A DNA stretch of 64,000 nucleotides from Lineus longissimus (GCF_910592395.1 NC_088316.1:3970001-4034000); one strand, 5' to 3'. Shown: positions 48,166 to 60,838, numbered from the stretch's first letter. Notes: a model not told the origin generated them from the letters alone. Numbers and translations: made by a program.

Positions 48166-48300
48166 ACGATTTCACTACGATGTTTGACAAGAAGGAGCAG
48201 TGCGCGAGATATGCTAATAAGCAGACTTCCCTCGCTTGAGTTTCTGAAGAATGTTCCATATCGCGCGAAGCTCATCACTACTGATTATGACAGGCGTGCA
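48166..48300 (+). repeat. 135-bp dispersed duplicate, copy 1
   Basis: ACGATTTCACTACGATG... to ...ACAGGCGTGCA, about 90% identical without indels to 49625-49759. The flanks are unrelated. Short frames in it are open in both copies but carry no recognisable domain. Confidence 0.85.
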
Positions 48301-48814
48301 ACGGTAGGTATCTGCTCCCCAACTTCCACCCTAATACGGTACAATAAGTTACCATTTGATGGGAATGGGACAATGCCCTCACTGTGTATGGAGTCATAGG
48401 GATAAGAAGACATTATTCATTAGTGTTGGTACAAGTGATTTTGCCCAAAAAGCATGCGCATTCAAAAAACAAAATATGCAAGGTATCACGTACATGACCA
48501 TGACGACGTGCAGAAAGTGCACTGGCCTATGGCTATGTACTAGCAAACATGGTAAACATGAACAACATCATTATTCATTGGCAGTTCATTTTACTCCGAG
48601 CTTTTCCTGAAACATATAGCCATGATGATTAGGCCTACCATGTACCATGACCAATAACAGCACTAGATCATGTAGATGTCAACAAGTTCACATGAACCGT
48701 ATAATCCTGCATGGCGCATGTGGGGCATGCGTCTAAACCAAAGCCCCAAAATCACTTGTTTTGGTCTATTTCAGTTTCACTTGTGTTTCCCCCGTCTCCC
48801 AGTCCATAATACAT

Positions 48815-48950
48815 TTACAGTTTACAATCCCCGATCATGGCCCAACAAAAGGTCATCGGTTGACTAAAGGAACACAACTGTTCAATGTATTTATAGTTGA
48901 ATGCGATCAAACTACGTCTTTTCAATCGTGGATTGTAAATTTAACCCCAT
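48815..48950. repeat. short inverted-repeat element (candidate MITE)
   Basis: GTTTACAATCCCCGAT at the left and ATCGTGGATTGTAAAT at the right form imperfect inverted ends about 120 bp apart. No target duplication is clear. Confidence 0.4.
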
Positions 48951-49624
48951 GGGCCTAGGGAAGGCCCTATAACAATACTTTCGACACAGTTATTATCTCC
49001 GCTGCCTCCACCATGTTACACACAGTGCTCACTGCTGATTCTAAAATGCGCCACCTAGTCAAAACAGGACATATGTTCTTCTAGGAATAGATCTCTTTCC
49101 AATATTTCGTCATTCCACTATCGTCATCACCTCATCATACTTTCATTGACATTACAGGCACACATCCACAGAGCACTCTTCAAATCATCTACACAGTGGT
49201 TATCCAACTAGGATTATAAAGGTAATTTCTTAGCCCCGCACAGTGGGTTTCAGTCTTGATAAAGGGGCACTATCCAAGATAAAGTTACAAGAAGTAGTCA
49301 ATAGGGGTCTCTCACCTCTCACTGTATGTCCACACTATTCACGCTTGTACGAGGAATACATTCAATGCTGAATCTAACAACACCCAGTGCCCTTACTCTG
49401 TATATTAGTCACTGGAAGATGGCCCATTTCACTCCTTCCTTCTACTTCACCTATAGTCTCATGGCAAACGCCTCAGTTCTATGATATCACATTCACTTTC
49501 AGCTGTCATGCAACGCAACAACTGTGCTATCTGCCATCGCACATCAACGAAGAAGTGCAGCCGCCCACATTCCACCTCACGTCTGTCCGACCAGCTGCAA
49601 TCCTCGAGGACGCCCCACTGTACC
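48951..49624. other. intergenic, no gene seen
   Basis: Nothing recognisable. Overlapping short frames on both strands continue into the next repeat. Confidence 0.3.
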
Positions 49625-49759
49625 ACGATTTCACTACGATGTTTGACAAGAAGGAGCAGTGCGCGAGATAGGCTAATGAGCAGACTTCCCTCGCTTGAGT
49701 TTCGAAAGAATGTTCCATATCGCGCTAAGCTGACCACTGCTGACCATGACAGGCGTGCA
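49625..49759 (+). repeat. 135-bp dispersed duplicate, copy 2
   Basis: Copy of 48166-48300, differing at scattered single positions. Confidence 0.85.
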
Positions 49760-49904
49760 TTGGACTGGTACTGGTTGGAATTGAACATTGAATATGCTGG
49801 TGGTGACGCTTTCTGATGAGAAGTTGGTCGTGACTGATGCAGTATCCTTGGACTTGTCCACAGCATCGTTCAATCATTGCTCTCTGAGCTGCCTTGATTC
49901 TGTA

Positions 49905-50348
49905 CTTACCCAAATACTAAGACCAAACGCCTGTTGACTGTGCTTTAAGAGAGACTGGCGCCATGCCTAGAGATATGACTGACCCCTATTGGCAAATTTG
50001 TATGACTTTATCTTGCCTACCTAGCTGCTGCCTATAGTCTCCCTTTAACTGCGGAACACTTCAAAGTCGATAAAATGCCATGTTCCACCTTTTAATGTGT
50101 TCAGACCGCCATTTTCAAAATAATCAAGTCCGGACACTGCCTTCTAGTCTCATAATAAATTTTGCTTTCCTCAATAATAACATTTCTTCTTCTTCAATGC
50201 TTTCATCATTCCAAACCTCTCCTCCTCGGACTTTTACAGGGGTACAGTCATGGCAATCAAAACCCAAATACTGAGACCAAATGCCTGTTGACTGTGCTTT
50301 AAGAGAGACTGGCGCCATGCCTAGTCTCTCTTAAAGCACAGTCAACAG
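49905..50348. repeat. duplicated block plus perfect 26-bp hairpin
   Basis: ACCCAAATACT.AGACCAAA.GCC followed by TGTTGACTGTGCTTTAAGAG occurs at 49910 and 50262. In the second copy the sequence folds back: 50285-50310 pairs perfectly with 50323-50348 across a 12-nt loop. Between them (49975-50050) is a partial family C repeat. Confidence 0.75.
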
Positions 50349-51470
50349 ACACCAACCCCCTCAGACTCAGAAACCACAAACGCCCAACCCTTCCTGCTAC
50401 CTTAATACTTCTAGGTACCGGTCAGAAATGCTCAGATTGTAGCACTGGTTGAGCTGCTCACCTGAGGCTTACTGGTGAAAGGGTCGACTTGGGCATGGGA
50501 TTTACCTGGCCAGGAAGATAATGTACCGACTTGACACCATGCGCCGTAACTTGTACTATTACACTGATGCCGTTATCTGATAACGATGTTCACCAGTGTT
50601 GGAAGGCAGTTTTGGGCATGGCTTGCGAATTTCAGGCAGGCCGAAGGTTCTTGTCCATTGTTTATTGCAGTTCAAAGAGTTTTCATTATCCTGTTTGGAG
50701 AAGTTGCGGTCCTGCTGGAAGCCGTTTTTGTACAAAAAACCAACATATGGTATGCCCAAGTTGTCCCTTTAAAGTGTAAAGTTGGATGAACCTATTTCGT
50801 AATTGATATCAGACTATGAACCTAAAACTCGCACTCTTAACTTCAGGAAAGAACTTATGGAAAAAGGGAATCACCTCATACTCGTAGTTGGAGTCGGGTG
50901 GCTGCTAATGCTGTCTAATATGAGCAACTCTAGTACTTGAGAATATAAATGGCTTCTCTCGTTATTACCATATGATATTACCACTGTACCAACAACAAGC
51001 TGCGTTATTCATATATCACAGTATTGTATTAGCTGGCTGACAACCGGAGTAAGGTCATTCATATGGTTTTATTGCCCTCAAATATGACTGGGGCTGAGTC
51101 ATTTTAACCCTCTCGTAAGAACATGATACATTCTTTCAAAAAATAAGGGGTTTTGAGGTTAGGGTTTTTCTGCCATACAGATATGCACCCCCTGAAGGTT
51201 TCAGGGAAATTAAGAAACCTGTGAGCTCAAAATCATTGAAGGGGTACACCGTTCGTATTACTAGTGGTCCAGTTAAATAGCAATCCACTAATGCACAATG
51301 CTGTAGTGCAGTTATTATAAATACAAATGTGTTTAAACTTGGTATTCATTGTACATGTATTTCTATATCAGTCTTTACAACGGCAATATTGAAATTTATA
51401 TTTAGTACGTATTTCCGCAATTGGACATTTTAAAATTCAATTACAAATTCGAAATTTTTAACGAACGGTG
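50349..51470. other. intergenic, no gene seen
   Basis: Overlapping short frames on both strands at 50531-50789 have no domain. Otherwise AT-rich. Confidence 0.35.
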
Positions 51471-51715
51471 TGCGCCTTCAAAAGGGTTTTTCATTTCTCT
51501 GAAAAACCTCTGCGGGTTGCATATTTGTGTTGGCAACAAAAAACCTGAAAGGTTTTTCATAACCTCAAGCTCCCATTATGATAACAACAATTGGGTTTTA
51601 TGAGCTGTATTACTCTCCCGTTATCATAACAGCAATTAGGTAAGTTGTATTACTTTCTCCTTGTGATAACAGCAATTAGGTTTTATAAGCTATATTACTT
51701 TCCACCTATGATATA
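51471..51715 (+). repeat. AAACCTCTGCGGG dispersed repeat and 45-bp x3 tandem repeat
   Basis: 51490-51560 matches 21590-21660 (CTGAAAAACCTCT.CGGG..GC then TGTGTTGGC). At 51565-51715 the unit GATAACA.CAATT.GG...TAAG.T.TATTACT.TC.CC repeats three times. Confidence 0.65.
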
Positions 51716-52470
51716 TTTGACAAGCTGACAATACTAACAAATGAAATCAATCAAATTGTGACACACACGGCCACTCTGCTGTGATGTTCGGCTCAAAGCT
51801 TGTCAATATCATTCAGCATTATCCCTGATTATTATGGTCGGACATGAACACCATGCAGAGGATTGGTCTATCGTCAGTGGACAAGCTATTGGGACAGGAT
51901 GGATGTATTGTTGCTGCCCGTTTAACCCTTTCACTACCGCAGGGTTTTGGCATTTTTTCCATTTTCAGCTAAAAAATTAAAAAAACAGTTTGTTAGTGGA
52001 ATTAAGTCAAGCTTTATGCATCGAATTGTAGCCATAACCCTTGGCTACACTACCATACCACTCTTTTCAAGAGAAATATGTTTCCTGTGATAAAAAAACG
52101 TAACTCACCCTCACAAAAAAAGGAGGAAAAAGGATTTGTTCCCAACTGGGGCTCGAACACACTCTGCTCAAGCCATTGATGTTCATTGTATCTTGTGCTG
52201 CAGGTAAAAATTAATAAACATTGCCAGATTATAAGCACCCTGCAGAAGAGATTTTTGTGGCATTGGTCTGCGATGATAATTGCATGAGACAAAAATATCA
52301 TGTTGCATGAGACAAAAATATCATGTAGATGGGGCCATCCGTATAATGTCATTTCTGTCACCTACGATAACTGCTAAACTTGTTGATGACTGGATTTACC
52401 CATAGAAAGTGACCATGTTGTTGCTAATCAATGCCAAAGTATATCACAGTCATAAAAATTTCCCCTTTTT
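51716..52470. other. intergenic, no gene seen
   Basis: A GTTCGAGCCCC on the minus strand (about 52152) resembles a pol III B box, but the A box and fold are not convincing. Confidence 0.35.
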
Positions 52471-52522
52471 TAGCTCACCTCTTAGCAGAGGTGAGCTTAT
52501 CCCATAACGTGGCGTCCGTCGT

Positions 52523-52569
<47 letters not shown>

Positions 52570-53609
52570 CGTCGTCCGTTAGCAGGGCACGTTTCGTAAC
52601 TGTTAGAGCTATTGAGTTGAAACGTGGTACACATGTACCCTTATGTAATGACACCTTAGAGACCAAGTTTCGGTCCGATTCGTTTCATGGTTTGGCCACC
52701 AGGGGGCCAAACGTTAAAAGTGAAAATATGCAATATCTCCCTTAATAGTAGTCGGGAAATTTTGAAAAAAATATGGTAGGTACTTCTAGCAAAGGTGCAT
52801 CATATATCCTCCGGGTTTTCGATTTGACCTCCTTTTCAAGGTCACAGAGGTCAAATGGTGTAAATTGGCCGTTAGGATGTAACGATGGCACGTTTCTAAA
52901 CTGCAATGGCTATTGATACCAAATTTGGTACACATTTACCCCTTAGTCAGGTGATCTTAGGGACCGAAGTTTGGTCCAATATGATTCACCACTTGACCAC
53001 CAGGGGGCAAAATCCAAAAACCTTAAAAATGTGATTATTCCTTAACTTCTTGCCCGATTGCCACCAATTTGATATCATGGGTACATCTAACCACCATACA
53101 GTATATGTCACACAGGTTTTTAATTTGACCTTCTTGTCAAGGTCACAGAGGTCAAATGGCCTAAATTCGCCGTCAGGCCGTAACTATGGCACGTTTCTTA
53201 ACTGCAATGACTATTGATCACAAATTAAGTACACATGTACCCCTTGGTCAGGTGATCTCAGGTACCGAAGTTTGGTGCGATCTGATTTGCCGTTTGGCCT
53301 CCAGGGAGGGGGCCAAATCCTAAATTCTTCAAAATGCCATTATTCCTAGTAATGACTTGCCCGATTGGCACCAATTTTATATCATAGGTACATCTAATTC
53401 TAACAACCATTCAATGTGTCACCCGGGTCTTCTTTGATTTGACCTACTTTTCAAGGTCACAGAGGTTGAATGTATTGTAAATTGGCCATTTTGGGGAAAT
53501 TGTAATTGCTTGGACCTACATCAAACCTAACACTACATGACACAATACCATGCTCTTTATCCATCTTTCCTCCACATGAGGTGAGCACAATGGCCCTGGC
53601 CATTTCATT
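52471..53609 (+). repeat. dispersed element B copy 1
   Basis: It begins with a perfect hairpin, AGCTCACCTC-TTAGCA-GAGGTGAGCT (52472-52497), then GTCCGTC and a (CGT)n run (about 52520-52570). Three units of about 300 bp follow, each with a CCACCAGGGGGC-type core and AGGTCACAGAGGTCA. It ends in GGTGAGCACAATGGCCCTGGCCATTTCATT. It is nearly identical to 60715-61904, mostly differing in (CGT)n length. Confidence 0.85.
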
Positions 53610-54443
53610 CTCGGTGCCTATTAGCAAATCCAGTGAAGAGACTAAACTTGATAGTGTTATGAGCAGATCCCAACCTCATTATTGCTGTCTTCTTGATCAG
53701 TACATGTAAAAAGACGTATAAAGCGTTTCCTTTTCTTGCGGGGACTATGATCGCTATGGAGAATGCCATATCAATTAGGCGAGTGCCATGGGCAGGCGGG
53801 TACTGAGGATTATTATCATAGATACAGACAGAAGTAGGAGGCTATATTCGTAATCAATAAGGTCGCGTTTACAGCCGTGTAATGGCTAATCAAAGGGGAG
53901 ACAATTTTGCATGAGGGAAATGTCTTGCCTATTCTTTAGACTCTTCGAACAAAGATAGCGTTATAGAGATGGTTTTAAGCCAAAGTTGATAAAAAAACAT
54001 GCTTGTGACATGTACTCGATGACAAGTGACTACATGTATCCTATGTAAACCTGGCCTTAAAAGATTTATATCCTTTTCTCCCCTTGCTTGGACATCCTTC
54101 CGACAACCTAACAGCTTGGTTGAGGTCAGAGGTGCAAAAATAGCATACGTAAGCCTTCGAATTACTTGCTAAGTCTAATTGGTAGTGCTTACACCAGCTT
54201 ATGAGACTGGCTGTTTGGGCTTATCCACGATTCAATTAATTTGGGATTGTTGTCCCGTCAGGCGTGGGTGACGGGTTTCATCTAGGGGTGACAGCAGAAC
54301 TCTGACATTGATGAACTCTCATCAACTACAGTTTTGGTCAAAATAACATCCCTCATCCCAAGCACTTGCACGAAATGTCAATTCGTAATAGCGTAAGTGC
54401 AGCACTTCTAATACAGGTCTGCCGTGAAACTAGATGGGACGAA
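53610..54443. other. intergenic, no gene seen
   Basis: AT-rich, with nothing recognisable. Confidence 0.35.
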
Positions 54444-54618
54444 CAGTAGAACTCCCTCAGCGGACACCTCTATTAAGGACACCCTCTTTATTAAGGAGAC
54501 TAGTTTTGGTCCCGAATTTGGTGTTTTCGTTCAATTTGACCTCTCTAATCAGGACACCTCTCTATTATGGACAGCACTTATCAGTCCCGTGGGTGTCCTT
54601 AATAGAGTGGTTCTACTG
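54444..54618 (+). mobile_element. MITE, CAGTAGAACC family, copy 6
   Basis: Ends CAGTAGAACTCCC and GAGTGGTTCTACTG. Internal CTCTATTAAGGACACC blocks are present. TA is present at the right; the left has AA. Confidence 0.8.
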
Positions 54619-56839
54619 TAATATCCTCCCACAGCAGGGTTTTTGATCGCTAGTGTAATTTAGAAGCAATCCAAAGGTCCATGCACTTTAAGTGAATGTA
54701 TTTAAGAAGCAATCAACAGGCCAGCTTGTGGATGAACTCCACCTTTAAAGCACTGTCACTCATAAATAAAAAGGCAAAAAATATCTTCCTACTTATTCCA
54801 GCAATAAACATAAATCTTTTGAGTGGCACTCTCCGATATGTCATAGAAACGTATTTCCATTACCGGATCGCCTAGGAGAATATGTCATCCACTCTCATTT
54901 GTCTATACCGCATAATATCTTAGAAACATTACTAAGCGGCAGCCGGTATAAGTCGATTATTTACGAGCGTGCATAAAGTCTGATTTATCGAGCATCATGG
55001 ATGCCGGCCTGGAACAATATTGCTTGAAGGAAGGGTGTGATGACTTCATAGATCATGGCATTGTCTTCCTATTGTCTGTATGTGAGGCAGTAATGGGGTT
55101 CGTGGCTGAGTTTACCATTAGATTAGGGAAAGTAACAATTTAGCCACGGATTCATTTAATCTTAGTCTGCACAACCAGATTGTTGGCCTGTTTGCATTTA
55201 GAGGACAAAGATGATTCTGGTGTATCTAGACTGGACCCGTTAGAGTCAGCTTATGGTCAACTTTGAATCCATACGAGTCCATTTAGTTGCTGTTTACACG
55301 AGAAAAATTTAGACCCTTTCTGATTCAATTTGGTCTTATCAAGGCTTTTTCTGTGCATGTAAAAATGTCTCTAGGGGATAAAAGATCAGCTCATCACATC
55401 ACACCTACCAGAACTTTTCATGATTGACTAATGTAAAATCAACCTGCCGCAAACGCAGTGCAACAGTAGTTACCGTTGACATTTGACGAATTCTCGGCTG
55501 TCCAAAGTGTGTGTTTTTAGTTCCAATGTGGAATCAGCTCTATTAACTATGGTGACAATATCACCAGGGTAGGATATGCAAAGCGAGTGTTTTCGATTTT
55601 TTTTATCTTCACCGGTAACTAGGGTGACAGTAGCCAGGACGCTATAGGATGGAAGATTGGCTCATGGCATCACATACATCAGGACATTTTACTATTGTGC
55701 TGGTGACTTGGCTTGCCAAGCTTCTATGGTAACCACTGCATCTAGAAGGTGTCGGTGAGTACAGCCTGTGTTGCCAATTCCTTATGCTTCTTGCTTTGAC
55801 TGGTTTCGTGGGTCTGTATACAAAGGCTTGACATTTACCATGTTTCCTGAAGATTCAAACAGGGGAACTTGAATCTGAATCATTACCCTTTTAGGGTCCC
55901 TTTTATGTTGCATTCCTTTTGGCAGCTCAAAGGTCTTTAAAGTGTTGGTAATGTCAATAGATTTTAAGCTTGATGGAAACATTCAAATTGCGACAGAATG
56001 CTACTGCCTGTTCATAGCCTGAAACTAGCTTTTTAATAAGTTCATGTAAATTTCGACATATTTCTCACTGAAAATGTCTCAATGATGTTTTGAGGCTCTT
56101 GTGCATCTCTCCTTCTACTAATCTGTGTAAGTGTAAACTTAGATTTGGATCAGATATGACATCCTTTCATAGCTTAATAGCCTTCAGGTAAATGTGCTCT
56201 TGCGATGAATTGTTGACTTGTCACCGGCAGGCACGGATCCAGGGGGTTGAAAAAAGGGCATATGTATTCATAAAATGCCCTACGTTTTTGGAAGTATTTG
56301 CGACACAAATGTATGAAAAATCTATTATTTCCCAAAAATGAGTTGGTGTAGGGGGGTGAACCCATCCCTTTTTGATCCATGGTGATTGGTGGACGAACTT
56401 ATATAATTGCAAAATGTGTTCGAGCATAGCTTTCCAAGTCCACACTCACAACTTGCTCTTGAGACTTAGCAAGTAGACTTCTACCTAGATCAGATCTTAA
56501 CAGCCTATCTATAATCTTCCATTTCCCATAGTACCGCCGTGTAGGAAATTGAACTTCGAGAAGAAAATCTTATGTTCTCATACAGATTGGAAAATTGCAT
56601 TGGATTTCTATACTGCCGCTCAATATCTGTTTCTGTGTATTTTATCGTGAAAGTGCTTGTAGTGATGACATATTGGTGTACTCTGATACCTTAGGTAGTG
56701 ACAGTTGTCAAATATAGCCCTTTGTAGAGGGCAGTATGGATTTTTCTTGCCCACAGGATATGGTATTGTCCGAGGTCCCTGAATGTGATCATTGATAGTT
56801 GACCTCAAAATGACAATTTCTCACCCTTTTTCATTTCAG
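54619..56839. other. upstream region of the pentapeptide-repeat gene, no exon identified
   Basis: A polypyrimidine tract and TTTCAG at 56834-56839 end this stretch, so at least one non-coding first exon should lie upstream, but I cannot place it. A CGGATCCAGGGGG...GTGTAGGGGGGTGAACCCATCC segment (56226-56380) looks like a dispersed repeat. Confidence 0.4.
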
Positions 56840-58249
56840 AGAGTAGCAGTGACTGAGCGTACAACATGGATCCATGTCTCTTCGTCCAGCCGACGATAGA
56901 GGAGATCAAACTCCATAAAAATCACTACCAACAAAGCGTTGTTTCGTCTTTTTTTGAAAAACTCGACCAAGTTTCATCTTCGTGGCACAACCATTCAAGA
57001 GGCAATAAAATCGGGGTTGTGCAAGATTTGGATCTATTAAATGGCGACCCGCGATTGAGTTACCCGTGTCTCGCGCAACCTAGCAATCAGAGGTCAAGGT
57101 CACCAAAGTCGTTTGGTAAAGATAATGGGACGAGTTTGCAGCGGAGGAGCTCCTTGTCCGATTTGGAGGGACGGTATTCTTTTCGTAAGAAAAGAACTGC
57201 GGCACAGAAAGTGGTCGGCATAAGCGATCGGGAAATGAAAGCAGTGATAATGGGTGTAGCTAACGAGCTGTCAATCATTTATGAGTATCATATCTCAGTG
57301 TTGTATGGTTTGGCCGATGTGGAACTTTTGGCGGAAAATGCAGTTGATTGCATGTTCCATCATTTGAAACAAAACGATGTACAGTTTTGTTACAACGATA
57401 TGCTGAAATCTGTGATAGAGGCAATGCCAAAGACCAAAATAAAAAAGTTTGTTTATCTACGCACAAACGATGGAAAAGCAACCCTCGCATGGAACGTTGT
57501 GAAAGTTTACAAACAGGCAGGCTTGAGACTATTGGAGGACAATCGCGCCGTATCAGAGCTACCCCGTTACAAGTTCTTTCGGTGTTTTTCACCATTTGGA
57601 CAATCGTGTAAACCGGACATCTACGGATTCAGGGGACCCATGATGATGTGGGAGGAAAATAGGCAAGTTTATAAAATCTTAGACCAGGATATGACGACGA
57701 TACAACACGGGCAACACACGCAGATGGCGCACACGACCAAGGATATGCACCAGTTATACAAACCGTTTCATTGCGTATGTGATCTACAGGATCTGATTGG
57801 CTATCGCAACAGCCTATTAGACACCAGGGTCGAATCTTTCAACATGTTCTTACAAACGTCATACAGCCTGAACAACAATGTCATGGCCGTCTTGCGGCAC
57901 AAGAAACCTCTTACGCTCCGGTTAGATTTGTACGGCGCAAATCTCTCAAGGTGCGACCTATCAAAATTAGCGATAAACAAATTCTCGTTCAAGTTGGACA
58001 ATGTGCAATTACGCAACAGCATTCTGTTAGATGTTGATTTTTCCGGTCTGATCATAACAAACGTTAGCTTTGTTGGTGCTGATTTGTCGTTTAGTAATCT
58101 TAGCAATGTGACGTTCTGTAAATGTCACGCCGGTAATTTCGAAGGTGCTAAGCTCAAGTACGTTCTGACGGAGAATACTGATCTTCCAGTGGAATTGTCT
58201 GCTTCTAAAACCGGGATTAGCTCAGCGATCAATATGCACGATTCAGGAG
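56840..58249 (+). CDS. pentapeptide-repeat protein, 5' coding exon
   Basis: An intact exon of a spliced host gene. The acceptor TTTCAG ends at 56839. An in-frame TGA at 56854 precedes the ATG at 56866, which is therefore the start. The donor is GGAG|GTGAGC (GT at 58250), leaving phase 1 and 461 codons. Residues 1-115 are polar and Ser/Arg-rich. Residues 118-235 form a helical, Cys/His-containing region (SDREMKAVIMGVANELSIIY). About 351-440 is a run of pentapeptide repeats of the A(D/N)Lxx type (DLYGANLSRCDLSKL... to ...GADLSFSNLSNV), expected to fold as a right-handed beta helix. No signal peptide or membrane segment. I do not recognise the family. Reading on past the donor would add only a few codons to a stop at 58261-58263, so splicing is favoured. 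Confidence 0.8.
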
Positions 58250-60196
58250 GTGAGCAGATGTAAAGTTTTCTATATATTTTTTTCTTCATATCTTTATGTC
58301 CATTGATTTGGGAGACCTTACAGAAAACCAAAATTTTACCCCAAAAGCTTCTACAATGCACGAACACGAGATGAAAATCGAAATATCGTTGAAATTCATA
58401 TTTTATTTGTATTGGAAATTTTCAAGTTCAAGTTTAAATTTCAAATTTTTATACAAACCTTTAACAATTACATGCATCTGATTGCATTGTTAGAACATTT
58501 CCTAATGCATCTTAATTTCTTAAATCTCTACATTGATACCCATCCTAAGAAATTAAAAGATTTTATAATTTCGGATTGATCGGCATGTTTTTGTGTTTTT
58601 TATCTGCTGCCAGTCTTGATAACTAATCAGAGAGTTTAATAACGTCTTATGAAAGAAAACAGGCTGAGGCAAATAGCAGAAAGAAAGTTATCTCAATTTG
58701 CAAACGACTCATTGAGTTCCAACAGCACTTTTTTCTATCTGAAGGGTGTAATAGAGCTTTTCAAACCTTATAGAATTAGAAAAAAACTTGGCATCTTTAG
58801 TGCTGATTCAGATGCGCATGTAGCTGATAATGTTCTCAACAAAACTTGATCGAGCAACACACTGTCCAGTGCAAGGTTATGAGATGCTCTGCTTCTATAT
58901 ATGCAGTCTAATGATCAGGCAAAAGCAAACTTCCACCGGGTGCTTTTAAGAAAACAGTTTGTGATGCCTTTCTTTACTCGGCCTTAAGGGATTTATAAGA
59001 AGTTAAGCAGTGTCTCCTTTGTTTTAAAGTACTCTGTAACTGAATACAAAATAACCCACCATTAACCTCCCACAAGTAGCTTTGTTCAAAGTCCCAGCAC
59101 ATCACATGTGATAAATAATTCAAAGATGGCAATGAAGTTCTTGAAATCTGCAGGCTTTTCATAAGTAACTTGATAGTTATATGAATATTTCAAGATTGAA
59201 GGCTGAAGGAGCCCTGCAGGAGACTTTCATACCATTTGATACGCTCTTAATGTGTATTATCGTGAAATAAAAAGCCCCTGGGTGTATTCTAAGCATGCTT
59301 TGTGGTAAATAATTTATGATTTCCCGACAGAATACTTTCTAATACTCCCATTTGAAAAGAAATGTCGAGTACCATGAAAATTGAAGACTGCCCAGCCTTA
59401 ATCTCAGCAATTATACTGGAGTTCTATTAATATTTTTCTGTCAGCCCTGTTTGACGAAAACTCTGAACTGTACACATTAATACAGGCTCTGGCGGCAAAT
59501 CACACTTTGTTTTGGTTTATTTGAAATTGTAGCACTGGTTCAAGACTATCACAGCCTCATATCTCACTTTCTGCTGTTTAGGGTCGCTCAAAACATACGC
59601 ACAATTCTCAAAACCCCCTCCCACTAAACACATGAACCCATAACACATCTGTGTATGTACGCTAAGGCGAGACTTTTTTATACCTTGGTTAGCGTGCTTT
59701 TTCATCAAAGGACAAGCTTAGGAGGGTTGAATAAAAATGAAAATACATTTTTTTTACTCTCACGGAAGACTTCTGTAGAGGCAGCTCAGAGGAGGAAGAA
59801 ATAAAATTAAAATTTTATTTCAAAATAAAAGTTTCTGTTTCAATCTTTGCGTGGCATTGTGGGGAGGTCTCGCACAACTCTAGTCTGGTCTCACTACACA
59901 GTGCGGATATTGAGTGCGGCGGGCTTGCTAAATGACCCCCCCCAAAAAAAATTTGTTCACATTTTCAGTTCATCGCCTTGCGGCGGGCACGCTAACCAAG
60001 GTATAAAAAAAATCCTGCCCACTGTCCTATGCACCTACGCCAAAGATTGTCAATGAATGGTGAATCCAGACAGTAACAATCCAACGATGTAACGTTGTAA
60101 AATTCTAAAATGCCCTCCCCTTATTGGATGCGTACTAAATGAACAATACCTTATGAATACCTGAATCAAAATGATCAAACATTGTTTTTTTTCCAG
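58250..60196 (+). other. intron of the pentapeptide-repeat gene
   Basis: Bounded by GTGAGC and a T-rich tract ending TTTTTTTTCCAG. It contains an inverted repeat: TTTTTTATACCTTGGTTAGC (about 59674) against GCTAACCAAGGTATAAAAAA (about 59990-60010), enclosing about 300 bp, possibly a small TIR element. It is otherwise AT-rich. Confidence 0.65.
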
Positions 60197-60356
60197 CGGT
60201 TGTGAAACTGATCCGTCGAGAGCTGATCCAGAACCATGAGTTCAAAATCCAAACGTTTTGCGACGAGATGGGCGTGAGTAAAATGAGTGAGTTGACGAAG
60301 CTGCAACCAATCACACTACAGAAAGTACCGGAACCGGGAGACGGTCCAGGTTTCAG
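60197..60356 (+). CDS. pentapeptide-repeat gene, second coding exon
   Basis: 160 nt between CCAG (AG at 60195-60196) and the donor TTTCAG|GTACGT (GT at 60357). The preceding exon's last base plus 'cg' gives Ala, then VVKLIRRELIQNHEFKIQTF and a segment with CDEMGVSKMSELTKLQPI, open throughout. It ends in phase 2. The charged helical composition and clean frame support it as a real exon. The gene must continue beyond the 60.5-62.7 kb repeats; I could not identify the next exon in the window. Confidence 0.8.
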
Positions 60357-60511
60357 GTACGTCTAAATAGTCGGAATTTGCCACTAAAGTTGTCTCTTAT
60401 TCTTGCCTGTGCTTTTTTTGCCATGTAATTATTGTGCCGTGTTAGTTTGTTTAATTATTTTTCATTGGTGGGCAGCTTCATTGGCCCTTTTTCCCCCTTA
60501 GTACGAGTTAT
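60357..60511. other. intron sequence with repeat-linked flank
   Basis: GTGGGCAGCTTCATTG.CCC...AGTAC.AGTTAT (60467-60511) recurs at 61912-61955. Both precede a TGGCTCACCG left end, so this flank was duplicated together with element A. Confidence 0.6.
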
Positions 60512-60714
60512 TGGCTCACCGTAGGGGAGTCTATACAATAGCCATGATAGCGCAGCGTCTGTCGTCCGTCATCGTCATCTGTATCCTGTTTCAAAAACGG
60601 TGGCACGTTTCTTAACCGCTGGGGCTATGAACTTGAAACTTGGTACACAGGACCCCCCCCCAGGTCAGGTGACCTCTGACAAAGAATTTCGGTCTGATCT
60701 GACCGTTTCATTTT
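60512..60714 (+). repeat. element A, internally deleted copy
   Basis: It starts TGGCTCACCGTAGGGG and follows element A to GGTCTGATCTGA. It then jumps directly to CCGTTTCATT, the right-end sequence of A1, so the middle has been deleted. It contains a perfect AGGTCA-GG-TGACCT at 60662-60675. It abuts element B2. Confidence 0.6.
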
Positions 60715-60766
60715 TAGCTCACCTCTTAGCAGAGGTGAGCTTATCCCATACCGTGGCGTCCGTCGT

Positions 60767-60838
<72 letters not shown>

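Noticed and set aside
52130-52210. tRNA-like element on the minus strand
   Set aside because: Only a B-box-like GTTCGAGCCCC is convincing.
52431-52745. Arginine-rich open frames (also 60600-61043 and antisense Thr/Arg-rich frames)
   Set aside because: They are translations of the (CGT)n microsatellite inside B elements.
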